From NCBI RefSeq assembly GCF_009827545.1, contig NZ_WTYS01000001.1, positions 682,001 through 746,000 of the forward strand: a DNA stretch of 64,000 bases, in the 5' to 3' direction. This DNA is from Pontixanthobacter gangjinensis. Lineage in GTDB: Bacteria > Pseudomonadota > Alphaproteobacteria > Sphingomonadales > Sphingomonadaceae. Positions 61,691-64,000 of this stretch are shown here, in pieces; positions within the stretch are counted from its first letter, which is position 1, and the number at the start of each line of letters is the position of its first letter. Below the pieces are notes generated by a model. That model was not told the DNA's origin. It made no database searches and saw only the letters and a list, made by a program, of their open reading frames with translations. The position numbers and the translations under genes are program-made.

Positions 61691-64000
61691 ATGAATTTAC
61701 GACTTAAAAAGGTTTCTTCGCGTGCAATGTTTGCGGCAGCGACCGCGTTGATAGCGATAGCGAGTTCCGACGTAGCGTTGGCTCAGTCTGCGGATACTGC
61801 TGCTGAGAGCGACGAGGCTGCCGAGGAAACTGGTGCCGCCCCATCAATTGTGGTTATCGGAACGCGCCGCACTGATCGCAGCGCCACCGATTCAGCCTCA
61901 CCGGTTGACGTTATCAGTTCAGCTGAATTGCAGCAGCAGCCAGCCATCAACATGCTGGATGTTATCAAAAACGTTGTTCCATCCTTCTTCGTGCCGCAAA
62001 ATACAATCTCCGATGCGTCCACTTTCGTGCGCGCACCATCTTTGCGGGGTCTACCCGCAGATAACATTCTGGTCATGCTCAACGGGAAGCGCTTTAACCG
62101 CTCGGCGTTGGTCCAAGTCTATACTGGCGGCGATACAGCGCTCTCTTTTGGTTCCCAGGGGGCTGACATCTCGTCGATTCCATCGATTGCTGTTTCGAAT
62201 TTGCAGGTCCTGCGTGATGGCGCGACCGCGCAATATGGCTCAGACGCAATCGGCGGCGTTTTGAACTATGGTTTGCGCGACGACATCGGGCTGGAATTGC
62301 AAGGACTATACGGCCAGAACTACGACAATGGCGGCGATGGCGAAACCTATCAGATATCGGGCTATGGCGGCGTCAAGCTGGGCGACAGGGGCTTCATCAG
62401 CCTAGCCGCTGAGTATAGTGATACCAACGGAACAAGCCGCGGCGTCCAGCGGCCATCGGCGGTCAATTTTGCTACCCAATTCCCCAACTTGGCCGACCAG
62501 CTTCCCAATGCGCCGGGTCCGGTACAGATCTGGGGCACATCGCCTTCACACGGCTGGAAAGCTGTGCTGAACAGCGAATATGAATTTTCGCCGCAGGCAA
62601 CAATGTATCTGTTTGGCAATTTTGCCGGTTCGAAAGCGGATCAAAGTTTCAATTACCGAGAGGCGGTTGCAACCACGGCAACGCGGTTTGACGGGACGAA
62701 CACCACAACCGGCACATTATCGGCAAACTCTGCCTTCCGTCACCCAATCTATCTCACAAGCTGCCCAACTGGTAACGCGACTTGCCCCAATGGCGCGTTT
62801 GTCAAAGATACCAATGTCTTCAACTTCACCACACTCTATCCCGCCGGGTTCACTCCTCGCTTTCTTGGCGAGACCAAGCAAGCGATCGGTGTGGTAGGAA
62901 TCAAAGGTGAAATGGATTCAGGCTTCACCTACGATCTTTCGGGATCGCTAGCGCGCCAATCGCTAGAACTCTCCATGAACAATTCGCTGGCACCTTCTTA
63001 CGGACCGAACACGCAAACCAGCTTCAATTTCGGTACGCTTATCCAGCGCGAAATGAACCTTAATCTTGACCTGACCTACCCGCTCGAAGTCGGTCTTGCG
63101 AGCCCGCTGACACTGTCGGCTGGTGCGGAATTCCGCCGCGAGGAGTATGAAGCAACTGAGGGTGATCCGCAGTCTTATGGTGCCGGACCATTTGCGGTGC
63201 AAAACCTCTATGTTCAGACAGCGCCGGGCGTATTTGCATTCGATTCAACCGTGACAATGCCACCCGCTGCCAGCGGTTATGGCGGCACCAGCCCGACTTT
63301 TGCAGGAAAGAGCAACGAAAAGAGCAAGGGTGTTTATATCGGGCTGGAGGGCGATTTGACCGACAGCTTCTCGATGGGTCTCGCAGGCCGCTACGAAAAC
63401 TACGACAATTTTGGGAGCACAACGGTTGGTAAAATCAACGCTCGTTACGAGCTGACAGATTCACTCGCGATACGCGCAACTGCGGGTACTGGTTTTCATG
63501 CCCCTTCTCCGGGTCAAAACAACGTCCAGGTTCTGACCACGACTTTTATTCAAGGTAACCAGGTTCAAGTTGGGACCTATCCGGTGACCAGCGACATCGC
63601 CCAATTCTATGGGGCGACAACCTTGGGGCCGGAAGAATCAACCAACTTCGGAGCGGGCTTCGTGTTCGATCCGGGTAACGGCCTCACCCTCACCGTTGAC
63701 GGGTATTCTATCAAAGTCCGTGACCGGATCGGTATTTCGCAAACATTCAACGTAAGTGCGCAAGATTTGATCGATTTGCCATCGCTTGCAGGCGTCGGCG
63801 TTGGTGGATCGGTGCAATATTTCACCAATGGATTTGATACGCTCACCCGGGGCGTTGACGTTGTCAGCACTTACCGGACAGACTTGGCTGGTGGCAGGCT
63901 AAACCTGACGCTCGCTTACAACTACAACCAGAGCAAGGTCACCGATTTCGATCCCGGCGTGATTGGTGCGACGCAGCTGATCGATATCAAATATCTCGCA
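61691..64000 (+). CDS. TonB-dependent receptor, 3' end beyond the window
   Basis: The first 770 codons of an outer-membrane receptor that runs off the right edge. The ATG at 61691 follows AGGGAGAAGA. A signal peptide (about residues 1-31, ending DVALA) precedes a plug domain with IVVIGTRRTDRS, SPVDVISSAEL, LRGLPADNILVMLNGKR and DGATAQYGSDAIGGVLNY, then barrel strands such as LSAGAEFRREEYE and LAGRYENYDNFG. There is no visible TonB box, although the N-terminal acidic stretch is normal. These receptors import siderophores, vitamins or sugars; the substrate cannot be told. It has its own probable promoter. Confidence 0.93.
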   Translation, partial: MNLRLKKVSSRAMFAAATALIAIASSDVALAQSADTAAESDEAAEETGAAPSIVVIGTRRTDRSATDSASPVDVISSAELQQQPAINMLDVIKNVVPSFFVPQNTISDASTFVRAPSLRGLPADNILVMLNGKRFNRSALVQVYTGGDTALSFGSQGADISSIPSIAVSNLQVLRDGATAQYGSDAIGGVLNYGLRDDIGLELQGLYGQNYDNGGDGETYQISGYGGVKLGDRGFISLAAEYSDTNGTSRGVQRPSAVNFATQFPNLADQLPNAPGPVQIWGTSPSHGWKAVLNSEYEFSPQATMYLFGNFAGSKADQSFNYREAVATTATRFDGTNTTTGTLSANSAFRHPIYLTSCPTGNATCPNGAFVKDTNVFNFTTLYPAGFTPRFLGETKQAIGVVGIKGEMDSGFTYDLSGSLARQSLELSMNNSLAPSYGPNTQTSFNFGTLIQREMNLNLDLTYPLEVGLASPLTLSAGAEFRREEYEATEGDPQSYGAGPFAVQNLYVQTAPGVFAFDSTVTMPPAASGYGGTSPTFAGKSNEKSKGVYIGLEGDLTDSFSMGLAGRYENYDNFGSTTVGKINARYELTDSLAIRATAGTGFHAPSPGQNNVQVLTTTFIQGNQVQVGTYPVTSDIAQFYGATTLGPEESTNFGAGFVFDPGNGLTLTVDGYSIKVRDRIGISQTFNVSAQDLIDLPSLAGVGVGGSVQYFTNGFDTLTRGVDVVSTYRTDLAGGRLNLTLAYNYNQSKVTDFDPGVIGATQLIDIKYLA

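Overview
The window looks like chromosomal DNA of a Sphingomonadales alphaproteobacterium, most likely Erythrobacteraceae. The evidence is moderate-to-high GC coding sequence, exosortase-A-associated polysaccharide genes, a polyhydroxyalkanoate (PHA) depolymerase, a coenzyme-A-linked acyl oxidation cluster, and several OprB/OprP-type porins plus a TonB-dependent receptor. This taxonomic call is inference from gene content and was not tested by alignment. I saw no insertion sequence, prophage gene, CRISPR array, rRNA or tRNA. Coding density is very high, and several convergent neighbours share four bases across their stop codons.

Layout. 1-5 kb: 5' end of gmd, a nucleotidyltransferase-like gene, lptA-lptC-rnd on the minus strand, then ung, a short DksA-like gene and a methyltransferase on the plus strand. 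5-13 kb: an OprB-like porin and gltD-gltB (NADPH glutamate synthase). 13-18 kb: a large membrane-anchored, mostly disordered protein and an exosortase-A-type glycosyltransferase (minus strand), divergent from an unannotated small ORF coupled to an O-glycosylation ligase. 18-24 kb: MaoC hydratase, thiolase, DUF4126 membrane protein, PHA depolymerase and an MsbA-like ABC exporter. 24-29 kb: M13 peptidase, uppP, a YeaQ-like protein, phhA and ppk2. 29-34 kb: an acyl-CoA dehydrogenase/CoA-transferase/thiolase operon and two small lipoproteins. 34-39 kb: recQ, an SPFH protein with a ribbon-helix-helix partner, a beta-helix protein and psd. 39-46 kb: GNAT-ribA, xth, a probable small RNA, lolA, rpmG, arfB, an RluA-type synthase and a pabB-pabC fusion. 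46-51 kb: HerA-like ATPase, two-component system, EF-hand protein and cupin. 51-58 kb: VOC protein, M24 and S9 peptidases, a tightly coupled membrane protein/thioesterase/old-yellow-enzyme run, and ald. 58-64 kb: phosphate-type porin and pstS, each behind a Pho-box-like repeat, then a TonB receptor running off the right edge.

How the genes fit together. The porin and pstS form a plausible PhoB-controlled phosphate acquisition pair, one for outer-membrane entry and one for periplasmic capture. MaoC, thiolase and phaZ point to PHA or fatty acid turnover, and a palindrome of the type bound by PHA regulators lies upstream of phaZ. The two-component system sits beside an EF-hand gene whose upstream region carries three direct repeats suited to an OmpR-family regulator.

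The least explained items are a C-rich-loop small RNA candidate between lolA and xth, the SPFH/ribbon-helix-helix pair with a nested palindrome over its promoter, the small ORF coupled to the exosortase-associated ligase, and the 704-residue disordered membrane protein beside it. All are read from sequence alone, without database searches.
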